NCBI RefSeq assembly: GCF_002846555.1
Contig: NZ_PJMS01000001.1
Location: forward strand, 4,634,501 to 4,698,500
Direction: 5' to 3'
Source of the DNA: Aquimarina sp. MAR_2010_214
GTDB taxonomy: Bacteria > Bacteroidota > Bacteroidia > Flavobacteriales > Flavobacteriaceae
Length of the DNA stretch: 64,000 bases
Below the pieces are notes generated by a model. That model was not told the origin of the DNA, ran no database searches, and saw only the letters and a list, made by a program, of their open reading frames with translations. Positions 1 to 8,277 of this stretch are shown piece by piece. The position numbers and the translations under genes were made by a program. Numbering within the stretch: the first letter of the stretch is position 1; each line of letters opens with the position of its first letter.

Positions 1-174
1 TGTGAACTTAAGATCTATTTCTCCTATCAAATCAGGATGTTGTTTATGAATCAATACACCTGCATTTGTTGTGCTATAGACAAAATCCAGCTTTACTTCT
101 GGGTGATGAACTAACAGCCTTAACAGTTCTCCAGCTGTATATCCTGATCCTCCTATTATTCCTACTTGTATCAT
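1..174 (-). CDS. argC: N-acetyl-gamma-glutamyl-phosphate reductase, N-terminal part (truncated by window edge)
   Basis: Reads MIQVGIIGGSGYTAGELLRL at the N terminus, the glycine-rich NADP-binding loop typical of ArgC, followed by a helix and the LVHHPEVKL segment. ArgC reduces N-acyl-glutamyl phosphate to the semialdehyde in arginine synthesis, in the cytoplasm. Only the first 58 codons are inside the window. Its ATG overlaps the argG stop codon as ATGA, so the two are translationally coupled in the order GNAT-argG-argC. Bacteroidota may use N-succinyl rather than N-acetyl intermediates, so the acyl group is not decided by this sequence. Confidence 0.88.
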   Translation of the reverse strand, partial: MIQVGIIGGSGYTAGELLRLLVHHPEVKLDFVYSTTNAGVLIHKQHPDLIGEIDLKFT

Positions 175-1361
175 GATTCACTTGGGTTTACATTATGATA
201 TATCTTATTGGCATTACCATAGATTTTTATAAAACCTTTAGCATCATCAGATGTCCAGAAATTATTCATCTCCCCATACTGCCCAAAATCAGATTTCATC
301 ATATCAAAATCTGATTCGATTCCTTCTAGGGTAAAATGATAAGGTTTCAATTTCACTTTTACCTCTCCTGTTACTGATTTTTGAGAGTCTTCCATAAACA
401 CTTCAATATTTCTCATTACAGGATCCAGGTAATTCCCTTCATGTAACAACATACCGTACCAGTTGGCTAATTGTTCTTTCCAATACTGCTGCCACTTAGT
501 TAAAACATGCTTCTCTAAAAGATGGTGAGCTTTAATGATTATCATTGGTGCTGCCGCTTCAAATCCTACTCTTCCTTTAATCCCAATAATTGTATCTCCG
601 ACATGGGTATCCCTGCCAATAGCAAAAGCACTGGCTAGTTCTTCCAATTTTTGGATGTTATTCACTGGGATATCCATCACTCCATCTAACCCTACGAGTT
701 CTCCTTTTTCGAAATTTAATGTGATTGTTTCTTCTTTTTCTTTTTGAAGTTGACTAGGGTATGCTGTTTCTGGTAATGCGTTTTGTGAAGTGAGTGTTTC
801 TTTTCCTCCTACACTAGTTCCCCAAATACCTTTATTGATAGAATACTGTGCTTTTTCCCAACTATAGTGAACACCATGTTTTTCTAAATATTCTACTTCT
901 GCCTGACGAGATAGTTTTAAATCTCTAATCGGTGTAATAATTTCGATCTCTGGAGCTAATGTTTGGAAAATCACATCAAATCTTATCTGATCATTTCCTG
1001 CCCCAGTACTACCATGAGCAATATACTTTGCTCCTACTTTTTTGGCATATTTAATAACCTCTATAGCCTGAAAAATTCGTTCGGCACTTACTGAAAGTGG
1101 ATACGTATTATTTTTTAATACATTACCATAAATCAAATACTTAATCGCTTTTTCATAAAACTCGTTTAGAATAGTTTTATTTACATGAGATGAGCTTCCC
1201 AACTCATATGCTCTTTTTTCTGTCTCCTTTAGTTCTTTTTCAGAAAAACCACCTGTGTTTACCAAAATGGTATGTACAGCCAAGTTTTTTTCATGAATTA
1301 GATATTTTACGCAATATGAGGTATCCAGTCCCCCGCTATATGCTAATACTACTTTTTCCAT
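171..1361 (-). CDS. argG: Argininosuccinate synthase
   Basis: A 396-residue protein of normal family length. The N terminus carries the AYSGGLDTS P-loop (residues 7-15) of the N-type ATP pyrophosphatases, and later blocks such as AHGSTGAGNDQIRFD and the SINKGIWGTSVGGKE region match argininosuccinate synthase. It joins citrulline and aspartate with ATP to give argininosuccinate, the penultimate step of arginine synthesis. The start overlaps the end of the upstream acetyltransferase gene by 13 bp and its stop overlaps argC, giving a tightly packed operon. No defect is visible. Confidence 0.95.
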   Translation of the reverse strand: MEKVVLAYSGGLDTSYCVKYLIHEKNLAVHTILVNTGGFSEKELKETEKRAYELGSSSHVNKTILNEFYEKAIKYLIYGNVLKNNTYPLSVSAERIFQAIEVIKYAKKVGAKYIAHGSTGAGNDQIRFDVIFQTLAPEIEIITPIRDLKLSRQAEVEYLEKHGVHYSWEKAQYSINKGIWGTSVGGKETLTSQNALPETAYPSQLQKEKEETITLNFEKGELVGLDGVMDIPVNNIQKLEELASAFAIGRDTHVGDTIIGIKGRVGFEAAAPMIIIKAHHLLEKHVLTKWQQYWKEQLANWYGMLLHEGNYLDPVMRNIEVFMEDSQKSVTGEVKVKLKPYHFTLEGIESDFDMMKSDFGQYGEMNNFWTSDDAKGFIKIYGNANKIYHNVNPSES

Positions 1362-1990
1362 AACAACAATTGTTTATTGCTTGCAAGCATCGTTTGTTTA
1401 ATGTTTTTTAATCTTTTTAGTACCTTTTTATCGTACCATTTTTCTTTTTTCTTTACTTTCTGCAAAGGGTCATATAGCATACCGGTACACAAACACATTT
1501 TATGTTCTTTAGATGTTAGAATATCATAATTTGTACATGTTTTACACCCTGCCCAAAACTTAGGATCATTTGTTAATTCTGAAAACGTAACGGGTTTATA
1601 TCCTAAATCAGAATTGATTTTCATTACAGCCAGTCCTGTTGTGATGCCAAATACTTTAGCCATTGGAAATTTTTTCAAAGAATAATTGAATGTGAATTCT
1701 TTGATTTTTTTTGCCAGGCCTTGATTTCTAAAATCGGGATGTACTATTAGACCAGAATGTGCTACATGTTTTTCATTACCCCAGATTTCGATATAACAGA
1801 ATCCTGCAAATTGATTGCCTGACATAGCAATAATTGCATTTCTATTCTGAATCTTAGTTTGTATATATTCTGGGGTACGTTTAGCAATACCGGTTCCTCT
1901 TACTTTGGCAGAGTCGGATATCACCTCGCATATTTCTTTTGCATAGCGAAAATGATTTTTGTTGGCGATTATTATTTTTACCTTTTCCAT
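1349..1990 (-). CDS. GNAT-family N-acetyltransferase of the arginine operon
   Basis: A 213-residue GNAT protein. The core runs from about residue 5 to 130, with the acyl-CoA binding segment HPDFRNQGLAKKIKEF near residues 84-99 (the R/Q-x-x-G-x-A/G motif). The C-terminal part has a Cys-rich segment (GCKTCTNYD, then MCLCTGM) and a basic tail. It is the first gene of the GNAT-argG-argC operon. No ArgA or ArgJ is seen nearby, so it may be the glutamate N-acyltransferase that opens the pathway; that role is inferred from context and is not shown by a motif. The four cysteines could bind a metal. A perfect inverted repeat lies upstream. Confidence 0.8.
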   Translation of the reverse strand: MEKVKIIIANKNHFRYAKEICEVISDSAKVRGTGIAKRTPEYIQTKIQNRNAIIAMSGNQFAGFCYIEIWGNEKHVAHSGLIVHPDFRNQGLAKKIKEFTFNYSLKKFPMAKVFGITTGLAVMKINSDLGYKPVTFSELTNDPKFWAGCKTCTNYDILTSKEHKMCLCTGMLYDPLQKVKKKEKWYDKKVLKRLKNIKQTMLASNKQLLLWKK

Positions 1991-2019
1991 AAACGAATTC
2001 CGCTTATTAAAGAAGCTTC

Positions 2020-2180
2020 ATATCATTTACACTTTGAATTCACCATAATAAAATGGTCTTTTTAGTTTCTACTTCATCATAAAAACAAACCGTAGCTAAT
2101 GCTATGCTTAATTTTTCTTTTTCGCATAAACAAAAAATAGTTGATTTTGCTTTATAGCGAATTCAAAGTGTAAATGATAT
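2020..2180. repeat. Perfect 22-bp inverted repeat with 117-bp spacer upstream of the arginine operon
   Basis: The arms are 2020-2041 and 2159-2180 and are exact reverse complements over 22 bp (the right arm begins GAATTCAAAGTG). Weaker complementarity continues about 7 bp inward. The inner arm starts 30 bp upstream of the acetyltransferase ATG. There is no obvious target-site duplication and no ORF inside. It could be a long-range hairpin in the leader RNA, a pair of regulator sites, or a small non-autonomous element. Confidence 0.8.
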
Positions 2181-2344
2181 TACTATTAAAATTAGTGTTG
2201 ATTTTTCTGAATCCAAGCTGATGTGCGAATCATATCTCGCTATTTGGCGTGATAAGAATTACTACCAAATACTTTAAATATGTTGTTTGAACAACAAAAT
2301 TTAAAAATTCAGTTTTTCTAAAAATGGATTCGATGTCTCTAGGG

Positions 2345-2365
2345 GAAGTAGGACGCACCTACTTC
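2345..2365. other. Hairpin in GC-rich patch
   Basis: GAAGTAGG (2345-2352) and CCTACTTC (2358-2365) pair perfectly around a 5-nt loop. It opens a GC-rich stretch that stands out from the AT-rich surroundings. No T-run follows on either strand, so it is not an intrinsic terminator. Confidence 0.55.
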
Positions 2366-2878
2366 AAAAGAATATTAGACCCCCAAGGGGCGACGAAAGC
2401 GGCGTGCTGGAATAGTTGTATTTCCTAAACTGTTCAAATATTGAACTTTACTCTCTGTAGATATGTAATTTGCCGTTTTCATAATAGTAACTCTAAATCG
2501 TCGGCCGTAGCCCCTTTCGTTAACTAGATGATACAATATTACATAAAAAATTAATACTCGGACACATAAACTGCAAAATCCAGTAAATTTTTAAGGTTTT
2601 TTTAAAATTATGCTACTTTTATTATTAATATGAAACTTTAGAAATACATAAATGGCTTAAATTTTTAATTCTTACCCAGGGACTGTTCTCTTAAGTCTAA
2701 TAAAAAACAACATCTTTACTATCTGAAAGTATATTAAGAATATACTTCTTTATACTGAAGTTCTAAATTATTTATAAAAATAAATGAGGCTGTTAGAAAA
2801 ATAAAGTTTCAATGTCAAACTGACAATTATGTCTTAGATTTCCCTTTTCAGCCCCATTATACTATTTAAGCAACTTAT

Positions 2879-3598
2879 TTAAAAGTTTAGCCTACCGACA
2901 TCATTACCATTACAGTAGTAATCCCATCCACTACTCGTACTATTATCTAACCAAACATTTGGAGTTGATATAATTCTAGAATATCCGCTTGAAGAAATTG
3001 ATTGAATAGATGAATATACTTGTGCATAAAAATGCGTTACAAACCATCCATCTTTACCTTGTAAAGCAAGACAGGCTCGATCTACTTCTACCCAACTTAC
3101 AGCTTGACCCGGGTATGCAGTCCTTAGGATATAAAAATCCCAATCTCCTTTTTCTCTGTCATCACCAGGGTTATTCAAATCCTTCCAACCTGCATTTAAG
3201 TTGCCTTTGTTTGTTTTAAACTGGACTCTGACCCGTACTTTTGCATCGGTATCATTATTGGTTTGAGTACCTGTATGAGTTACTATTCTATAAAACCATT
3301 CTGTACTAACTCCTTTGTTCTTTTTTTTGTATTCTTTCATAAATACCCCTGCGTCTTTAGCAAATCTCGCATTAACTTCTTTCTCAGTTAAATCGCCCCT
3401 ATATTTCATATGAAAAATAGGTTTTTCATCACTTAGGTTCTCTAATTTAGAGTCACTATTTTCCGTTAGACTTTTAAATCCTTCTTCTTGTTCTATAACT
3501 GGAGTTTCAACATTTAGTTCAGATTTTTCACATGACCCAATACATAATGCTAAACCTATTAGCACTAAATACATTTTTAAATTGTTTAAGGTTTTCAT
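2879..3598 (-). CDS. Putative lipoprotein with PLAT/LH2-like C-terminal domain
   Basis: A 239-residue protein. Residues 1-23 form a lipoprotein signal peptide ending CIGSC (lipobox, Cys23), so it should be anchored in a membrane after export. Residues 24-95 are a charged linker. From about residue 100 the sequence (WFYRIVTHTGTQTNNDTDAK, then REKGDWDFYIL and a segment ending GWFVTHFYAQV) resembles the PLAT/LH2 beta-sandwich found in lipid-associated proteins; this match is by eye only. No catalytic residues are evident. It stands alone, with long gaps on both sides. A TAGTTTTG promoter-like -7 element lies 65 bp upstream. Confidence 0.65.
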   Translation of the reverse strand: MKTLNNLKMYLVLIGLALCIGSCEKSELNVETPVIEQEEGFKSLTENSDSKLENLSDEKPIFHMKYRGDLTEKEVNARFAKDAGVFMKEYKKKNKGVSTEWFYRIVTHTGTQTNNDTDAKVRVRVQFKTNKGNLNAGWKDLNNPGDDREKGDWDFYILRTAYPGQAVSWVEVDRACLALQGKDGWFVTHFYAQVYSSIQSISSSGYSRIISTPNVWLDNSTSSGWDYYCNGNDVGRLNF

Positions 3599-3662
3599 AA
3601 TTAATAGTTTTAAAAGTTTTTGTTTTAATGATTATGCTTTTTCCGGAAATACATATCGTGAA

Positions 3663-3670
3663 CAAAACTA
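3663..3670 (-). promoter_or_regulatory. Possible -7 element (TAGTTTTG) for the PLAT-like lipoprotein gene
   Basis: TAGTTTTG on the minus strand fits the Bacteroidota TAnnTTTG consensus, 65 bp upstream of the ATG. The best upstream TTG is only 16 bp away, a little short of the usual spacing, so support is modest. Confidence 0.35.
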
Positions 3671-3809
3671 TTAAGAATGTGATGATCAATCATTAGGCAA
3701 AAAACGGTTTATTAAAGGGGGGTATAGCTATTTATAATGTAGTTGTTTATTGTTTCTTGTTATGGTAATCCCATAAAATTTAACATTCTAAATATTAGGT
3801 TACTAACAA

Positions 3810-3839
3810 AAAAAGACGATCTGAGAAGATCGTCTTTTT
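3810..3839 (-). terminator. Intrinsic terminator after the outer-membrane protein gene
   Basis: A 13-bp perfect stem (3810-3822 with 3827-3839) around a 4-nt GAGA loop, with A/T tracts at both ends. It sits 25 bp beyond the stop of the 3865-4431 gene. Since the stem ends in T-runs on both strands it may work in either direction. Confidence 0.85.
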
Positions 3840-3864
3840 AAATTTTTATTTTTGAGCTGTTATT

Positions 3865-4431
3865 TTACTTTCCTCCAAAAGTAAACAAAAGCCCTACATT
3901 AAATGAAAAATCACTTACTGTATTCTTTTCATCACCTTCTCCTATTTTTCCTGCATTTAAATAAGCGGCATTAATATTCAATATTCCATATTTAAAACCT
4001 AAAGATGGACGAACAACAAAATTCGTCTCAGTATCAAAACCTCCCAGTGCATTACCATCTCCTAAAGCATAGTTCGCCTGACTAACCGATGCCAATCCCA
4101 TACCAAAACCAACATATGGTCTAAAGCCATCATCATTTAAAAAATATCTGCCATTTGCTATAAAAGAACTTATAAAAACATTGCCTATCTCATAGCCAAT
4201 ATTATTTAAGTCTTCGCCTAATAAAAGATCACCTTGATAAAGAAGAGAAACATCAATATTTTCTGTTATTCCATATCCTAGTTCAAGATAGCCAGAAAAA
4301 CCTCCATCTGTGATATCAGCGACATCACCAGAAGGAACAGCATAACCAACACCAAAACCAAATTTAACTTGAGCATGTGTAGCGGTTAGACCTAATAATG
4401 CAACTGCAGTAAAAAGTAAAATTTTTTTCAT
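3865..4431 (-). CDS. Outer-membrane beta-barrel protein (OmpA/porin-like, PorT-type fold)
   Basis: 188 residues. The signal peptide MKKILLFTAVALLGLTATHA is followed by Gln, a common cleavage context in this phylum. The rest alternates hydrophobic and polar residues in about eight strands (for example VKFGFGVGYAVP, GYLELGYGI, RPYVGFGMGLA, FNVGLLFTFGGK) and ends in the aromatic/basic-like GGK strand. This pattern fits a small outer-membrane beta-barrel of the outer_membrane_beta-barrel family; no substrate can be assigned. It is monocistronic, with its own terminator at 3810-3839. Confidence 0.75.
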   Translation of the reverse strand: MKKILLFTAVALLGLTATHAQVKFGFGVGYAVPSGDVADITDGGFSGYLELGYGITENIDVSLLYQGDLLLGEDLNNIGYEIGNVFISSFIANGRYFLNDDGFRPYVGFGMGLASVSQANYALGDGNALGGFDTETNFVVRPSLGFKYGILNINAAYLNAGKIGEGDEKNTVSDFSFNVGLLFTFGGK

Positions 4432-4612
4432 AATAGATTTAGTTTTTATCGTTTAAGTGTGTAAATATATCGACAAAGTGCTAAATATTATATTTTTTTG
4501 TTAAAAAAAATATAAAAAACACCATAACCTATTGAATACAAACCTGTTGAGATCCATAAAAAAAACTTTATAATAAAGTAGGTAGATTAAACAGAATACT
4601 ACTTCTATCAAA

Positions 4613-5878
4613 TCATATCAAAAACTGAAACAGATCAGGTTTATCATTTAGATAATCCCCAAAGAAATTAAGGGCCTTCATTCTGGACACCAAAGGCTCA
4701 AGATCTTTCTTATCTTTTAATTCAATCCCAACTACTGCCGGGCCATTTTCTCTACTTGATTTTTTTGAATATTCGAAATGAGTGATATCATCATTCGGCC
4801 CTAGTACTTCTCCAACAAATTGTTTTAATGCTCCTGCTCTCTGCGGGAAACGAACTATGAAATAATGTTTTAGGTCTGCATATAACAATGCTCTTTCTTT
4901 AATTTCTGCAGTACGGGTAATATCATTATTACTACCACTCACAATGCAAACTACATTTTTACCTTTGATTTTATCTTTATAAAATTCTAGAGCAGCCAAG
5001 GTTAGCGCACCTGCGGGTTCTACCACAATAGCATCTCTATTATATAAATCTAAAATAGTCTGGCACACCAATCCCTCTGGAACAGTATACATATCAGACA
5101 GGTAATCTTTACAAATATCAAAATTAAGATCTCCTACTTTCTGAACTGCTGCACCATCAATAAATTTATCAATATTAAAAATCTCTGTATTCTTATTATT
5201 CTGGATAGATGATAACATAGAAGGTGCTCCTTCTGGTTCAATACCAATAATTTTTGTTTTTGGGGACAAGGCTTTCATTGCTCCACATAATCCTGAAGCC
5301 AATCCTCCTCCTCCAATAGCAACAAAAATATAATCAATAGGTACATCTGTTTGTTTAAAAATTTCGAGCCCTATTGTTCCTTGGCCTTCTATAGTTTTTG
5401 GATCTTCGAAAGGGTGAACAAACGTCTTTCCTTCAGAAGTACAGGTTGCCATTGCTGCTTTATACGAATCATCAAATGTATCGCCTTCCAAAACAATCTT
5501 TACATAATCACCTCCAAACATTTTTGTTTGTGCTATCTTTTGTTTTGGTGTTACCGAAGGCATATAAACTGTACCTTCTATTCCCAAATGATGGCAAGCA
5601 AATGCTACTCCTTGTGCATGATTTCCTGCACTGGCACAAACAACTCCTTTTGCTAATTCTTCTTTGGTAAGTGAACTTATTTTATTAAAAGCACCTCTAA
5701 TTTTATAGGAACGAACACGCTGAAGATCTTCTCGTTTCAATAAAATATTAGCATCATATCTGCGAGAATACCGAATACTATTCATAAGAGGAGTAACCAT
5801 AGCCACTTCTTTTATTGTTGAAGCTGCCTTCTGGATATCCTCTAATTCAGGAAAATATGTCGTGGTTATGGTACTCAT
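4613..5878 (-). CDS. ilvA: Threonine dehydratase (threonine deaminase), biosynthetic
   Basis: 421 residues. The PLP-dependent fold type II domain covers about residues 20-330: SYKIRGAFNK contains the PLP lysine, ASAGNHAQGVAF the Asn loop, and AIGGGGLASGL the phosphate-binding glycine loop. Residues about 335-421 form a single ACT-like regulatory domain (YFIVRFPQRAGALKQFVGEV), as in the shorter Firmicutes/Bacteroidota type; E. coli IlvA has two. It converts threonine to 2-oxobutanoate, the entry to isoleucine. It is the last gene of the ilvDBNCA operon, 139 bp after ilvC, and so should be under the same leader attenuation. Confidence 0.93.
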   Translation of the reverse strand: MSTITTTYFPELEDIQKAASTIKEVAMVTPLMNSIRYSRRYDANILLKREDLQRVRSYKIRGAFNKISSLTKEELAKGVVCASAGNHAQGVAFACHHLGIEGTVYMPSVTPKQKIAQTKMFGGDYVKIVLEGDTFDDSYKAAMATCTSEGKTFVHPFEDPKTIEGQGTIGLEIFKQTDVPIDYIFVAIGGGGLASGLCGAMKALSPKTKIIGIEPEGAPSMLSSIQNNKNTEIFNIDKFIDGAAVQKVGDLNFDICKDYLSDMYTVPEGLVCQTILDLYNRDAIVVEPAGALTLAALEFYKDKIKGKNVVCIVSGSNNDITRTAEIKERALLYADLKHYFIVRFPQRAGALKQFVGEVLGPNDDITHFEYSKKSSRENGPAVVGIELKDKKDLEPLVSRMKALNFFGDYLNDKPDLFQFLI

Positions 5879-6017
5879 AATTTAAGTTTACGCTCTTTTT
5901 TTATATTATACCGATTTCAAAGTTAAACCGGTATATTTTTGCTGGCTCAGACCCATCAAAGATTACACAATACACATCTCAAAACTTCAACAGATCTGGC
6001 CTACAAAATTTAATATA

Positions 6018-7493
6018 TTATACTATCGGTTTCATTGCTGTCATCGATGCTCTTAAGCGAGCTCCAACAACTTCTATAGGATGATTTCTTAATTTTTCAT
6101 TCACTTCTATCAATTTAGCATTATCCACTCCCTTATCTTTTCCTTCATCGTATGCTTTTCCGATAACATCGGTATCTATTTTTTTCATAAAATCTGCTAG
6201 TAAAGGCTTACATGCATGATCAAATAAATAACAACCATATTCTGCAGTATCAGAGATCACTCGATTCATCTCAAACAATTTCTTACGTGCAATCGTATTA
6301 GCTATAAGCGGAGTTTCATGCAACGATTCATAATATGCTGATTCTTCAATGATTCCAGAATCTGTCATCGCCTCAAAAGCTAGTTCAACTCCTGCTCTTA
6401 CCATAGCTACCATTAATACTCCATTATCATAGAATTCTTGTTCAGAAATTTCCACATCTCCTGCCGGAGTTTTCTCGAATGCGGTCTCCCCTGTTGCTGC
6501 CCTCCAGGATAATAAGTTTTTATCATCATTTGCCCAGTCTTCCATCATCGTTTTTGAAAAATGCCCTTGCATAATGTCATCCATATGTTTACGAAATAAC
6601 GGACGCATGATTTCCTTTAATTCTTCAGAAAGTTCAAATGCTTTTATTTTTGATCGGTTTGATAATCGATCCATCATATTTGTGATTCCGCCATACTTCA
6701 TTCCCTCAGTAATAGTTTCCCAACCATATTGAATTAGTTTTGAAGCATATCCTGGATCTATTCCTTTTTCTATCATTTTGTCAAAACATAAAATAGATCC
6801 GGTTTGCAGTAATCCACATAGAATCGTCTGTTCCCCCATAAGATCAGATTTTACTTCAGCTACAAAAGAAGATTCTAACACTCCTGCTCGATGTCCCCCT
6901 GTTCCTGCTGCATATGCTTTTGCCTGAACCAAACCATGCCCTTGAGGATCATTTTCTGGATGTACCGCTATTAATGTCGGTACTCCAAACCCTCTTTTAT
7001 ATTCTTCTCTCACTTCTGATCCGGGGCATTTTGGAGCTACCATGATCACTGTAAGATCATCTCTCACTTCCATACCTTCTTCTACAATATTAAACCCATG
7101 TGAGTATGACAACGTTGCTCCTTTTTTCATTAATGGCATTACTGTATTTACCACTTGAGTATGTTGTTTATCTGGTGTCAGGTTAATAACAACATCAGCA
7201 TTAGGAATCAATTCTTCATAAGTCCCTACATTGAATCCGTTATCAGATGCATTTTTGAAAGATTGTCTTTTTTCTTTGATTGCTGCTTCACGAAGTGCAT
7301 ACGAAATATCCAAACCAGAGTCTCTCATATTTAACCCTTGGTTAAGTCCCTGGGCTCCACACCCAACGATAACCATTTTTTTCCCTTTTAGTGGATCTAC
7401 TCCTGCCGTAAACTCTTCGGCATCCATAAATCTACATTTTCCTAGTTGTGTTAGTTGATCTCTTAATGATAGCGTATTAAAGTAATTTGCCAT
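6018..7493 (-). CDS. ilvC: Ketol-acid reductoisomerase (NADP+), class II long form
   Basis: 491 residues, the length of the long class II enzyme of E. coli and plants; the short class I form is about 330. The Rossmann glycine motif [12 protein letters not shown] is near residue 44-55, followed by the KARI domains, the second of which is duplicated in the long form. Conserved metal-binding acidic segments such as [11 protein letters not shown] are present. It isomerises and reduces acetolactate or acetohydroxybutyrate to the dihydroxy acids, using NADPH and Mg2+. It lies between ilvN and ilvA in the operon, preceded by a 192-bp gap holding an inverted-repeat element. Confidence 0.94.
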   Translation of the reverse strand: MANYFNTLSLRDQLTQLGKCRFMDAEEFTAGVDPLKGKKMVIVGCGAQGLNQGLNMRDSGLDISYALREAAIKEKRQSFKNASDNGFNVGTYEELIPNADVVINLTPDKQHTQVVNTVMPLMKKGATLSYSHGFNIVEEGMEVRDDLTVIMVAPKCPGSEVREEYKRGFGVPTLIAVHPENDPQGHGLVQAKAYAAGTGGHRAGVLESSFVAEVKSDLMGEQTILCGLLQTGSILCFDKMIEKGIDPGYASKLIQYGWETITEGMKYGGITNMMDRLSNRSKIKAFELSEELKEIMRPLFRKHMDDIMQGHFSKTMMEDWANDDKNLLSWRAATGETAFEKTPAGDVEISEQEFYDNGVLMVAMVRAGVELAFEAMTDSGIIEESAYYESLHETPLIANTIARKKLFEMNRVISDTAEYGCYLFDHACKPLLADFMKKIDTDVIGKAYDEGKDKGVDNAKLIEVNEKLRNHPIEVVGARLRASMTAMKPIV

Positions 7494-7573
7494 TTCTTTC
7501 TTAATTTGTTGTGATTTCCGTTAGGAAATTTGATTTAATTTTATTTTTAGTTGTTTTGATTTTTATGGTGTAT

Positions 7574-7592
7574 CCCTGAACCAAATTCAGGG
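7574..7592. other. Hairpin CCCTGAA-CCAAA-TTCAGGG between ilvN and ilvC
   Basis: A 7-bp perfect stem with 5-nt loop just beside the larger imperfect inverted repeat at 7595-7685. No T-run follows on the minus strand, so it is more likely an RNA-processing or stability structure, or part of the repeat element, than a terminator. Confidence 0.5.
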
Positions 7593-7594
7593 TC

Positions 7595-7685
7595 GGGCTA
7601 TTCGTTATATCTTTTTGGTTATCATCCTAAGTTATATACTGATTTTATCGAAGGATTCAACCAAAAAGGATACCACTGCTATCCC
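7595..7685. repeat. Imperfect long inverted repeat (intergenic repeat element) abutting the ilvN stop codon
   Basis: The left arm GGGCTATTCGTTATATC followed by TTTTTGGTT matches the reverse complement of the right arm (GGGATAGCAGTGGTATCC followed by TTTTTGGTT). A second inner pair sits near ATCATCCT and AGGATTCAA. The total length is about 91 bp and it fills most of the ilvN-ilvC gap. I believe similar GGGCTAT...GGGATAG palindromes recur in flavobacterial intergenic regions, but this is from memory and could not be checked here. Confidence 0.6.
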
Positions 7686-8219
7686 TTACACGGTTTCCAT
7701 TCCAAAATTTTCTAATATATTAGAAATATGCATCTTTTCTTTTGTTATTGAAATCCTACCCGAACGCACAAATTGCATTAAACCATAAGGTTCTAATTGA
7801 TCATACAATGCTTCAACATCTCTGCGTCGTCCTGTTTTTTCTAATACAAAAAATTCTGGAGTTACAGTAACGATATTAGCATTACTGTCTTTTATTACAT
7901 TCTGGATTTTACGTTCTTCAAATAATAATTTTGAAGCAATCTTAAACAAAGCCGTTTCCTGGTAAATCGTCTCATCGTCTTTATGATAAAAAGCTTTAAT
8001 CACTTCTATCTGCTTTTCTATCTGTCCGATAATCTTTTTCACCTGTTCTTCGGTTATACATGCCACGATAGTAAAACGAAATACATCTTTAATCTCGGAT
8101 ACCGAAGCAGTAAAGCTTTCAAGGTTGATATGACGTCTTAAAAATATTGCCGAAATCCTGTTCAACAATCCTATATTATTTTCGGTATACACCGATATGG
8201 TATAATTTTCTTTTTTCAT
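7686..8219 (-). CDS. ilvN: Acetolactate synthase small (regulatory) subunit
   Basis: 177 residues. The N-terminal ACT domain (residues 5-80) has the pattern YTISVYTENNIGLLNRISAI, typical of valine-binding IlvN/IlvH. A C-terminal ALS small-subunit domain follows (residues about 90-170, VTPEFFVLEKTGRRRDVEAL). It binds and activates IlvB and gives feedback inhibition by valine. It lies 58 bp downstream of ilvB, in the usual order. Confidence 0.92.
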   Translation of the reverse strand: MKKENYTISVYTENNIGLLNRISAIFLRRHINLESFTASVSEIKDVFRFTIVACITEEQVKKIIGQIEKQIEVIKAFYHKDDETIYQETALFKIASKLLFEERKIQNVIKDSNANIVTVTPEFFVLEKTGRRRDVEALYDQLEPYGLMQFVRSGRISITKEKMHISNILENFGMETV

Positions 8220-8277
8220 TATTAATGCATTGTATCATTTTATAAATCCAGCATATACTGGAACAGTAAAAACCCTA

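Larger units (their letters stand above)
1991..2878. other. Long intergenic region (arg operon leader side plus GC-rich patch)
   Basis: About 890 bp without a convincing gene. It contains a perfect inverted repeat (2020-2041 and 2159-2180), an 8-bp-stem hairpin at 2345-2365, and a GC-rich block around 2380-2410 with a partner block at about 2500-2520. A 34-codon ORF at 2324-2428 (plus strand) covers part of the patch but resembles no protein I know. The rest is AT-rich with no clear signal. Confidence 0.6.

Noticed and set aside
2324..2428. 34-codon plus-strand ORF in the GC-rich patch
   Set aside because: Too short, with no start context and no similarity that I recognise; more likely part of a structured RNA or remnant.
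5905..5945. TATACCG...CGGTATA hairpin between ilvC and ilvA as a terminator
   Set aside because: The stem is mismatched and on the minus strand is followed by A's, not T's, so it would not terminate the operon.
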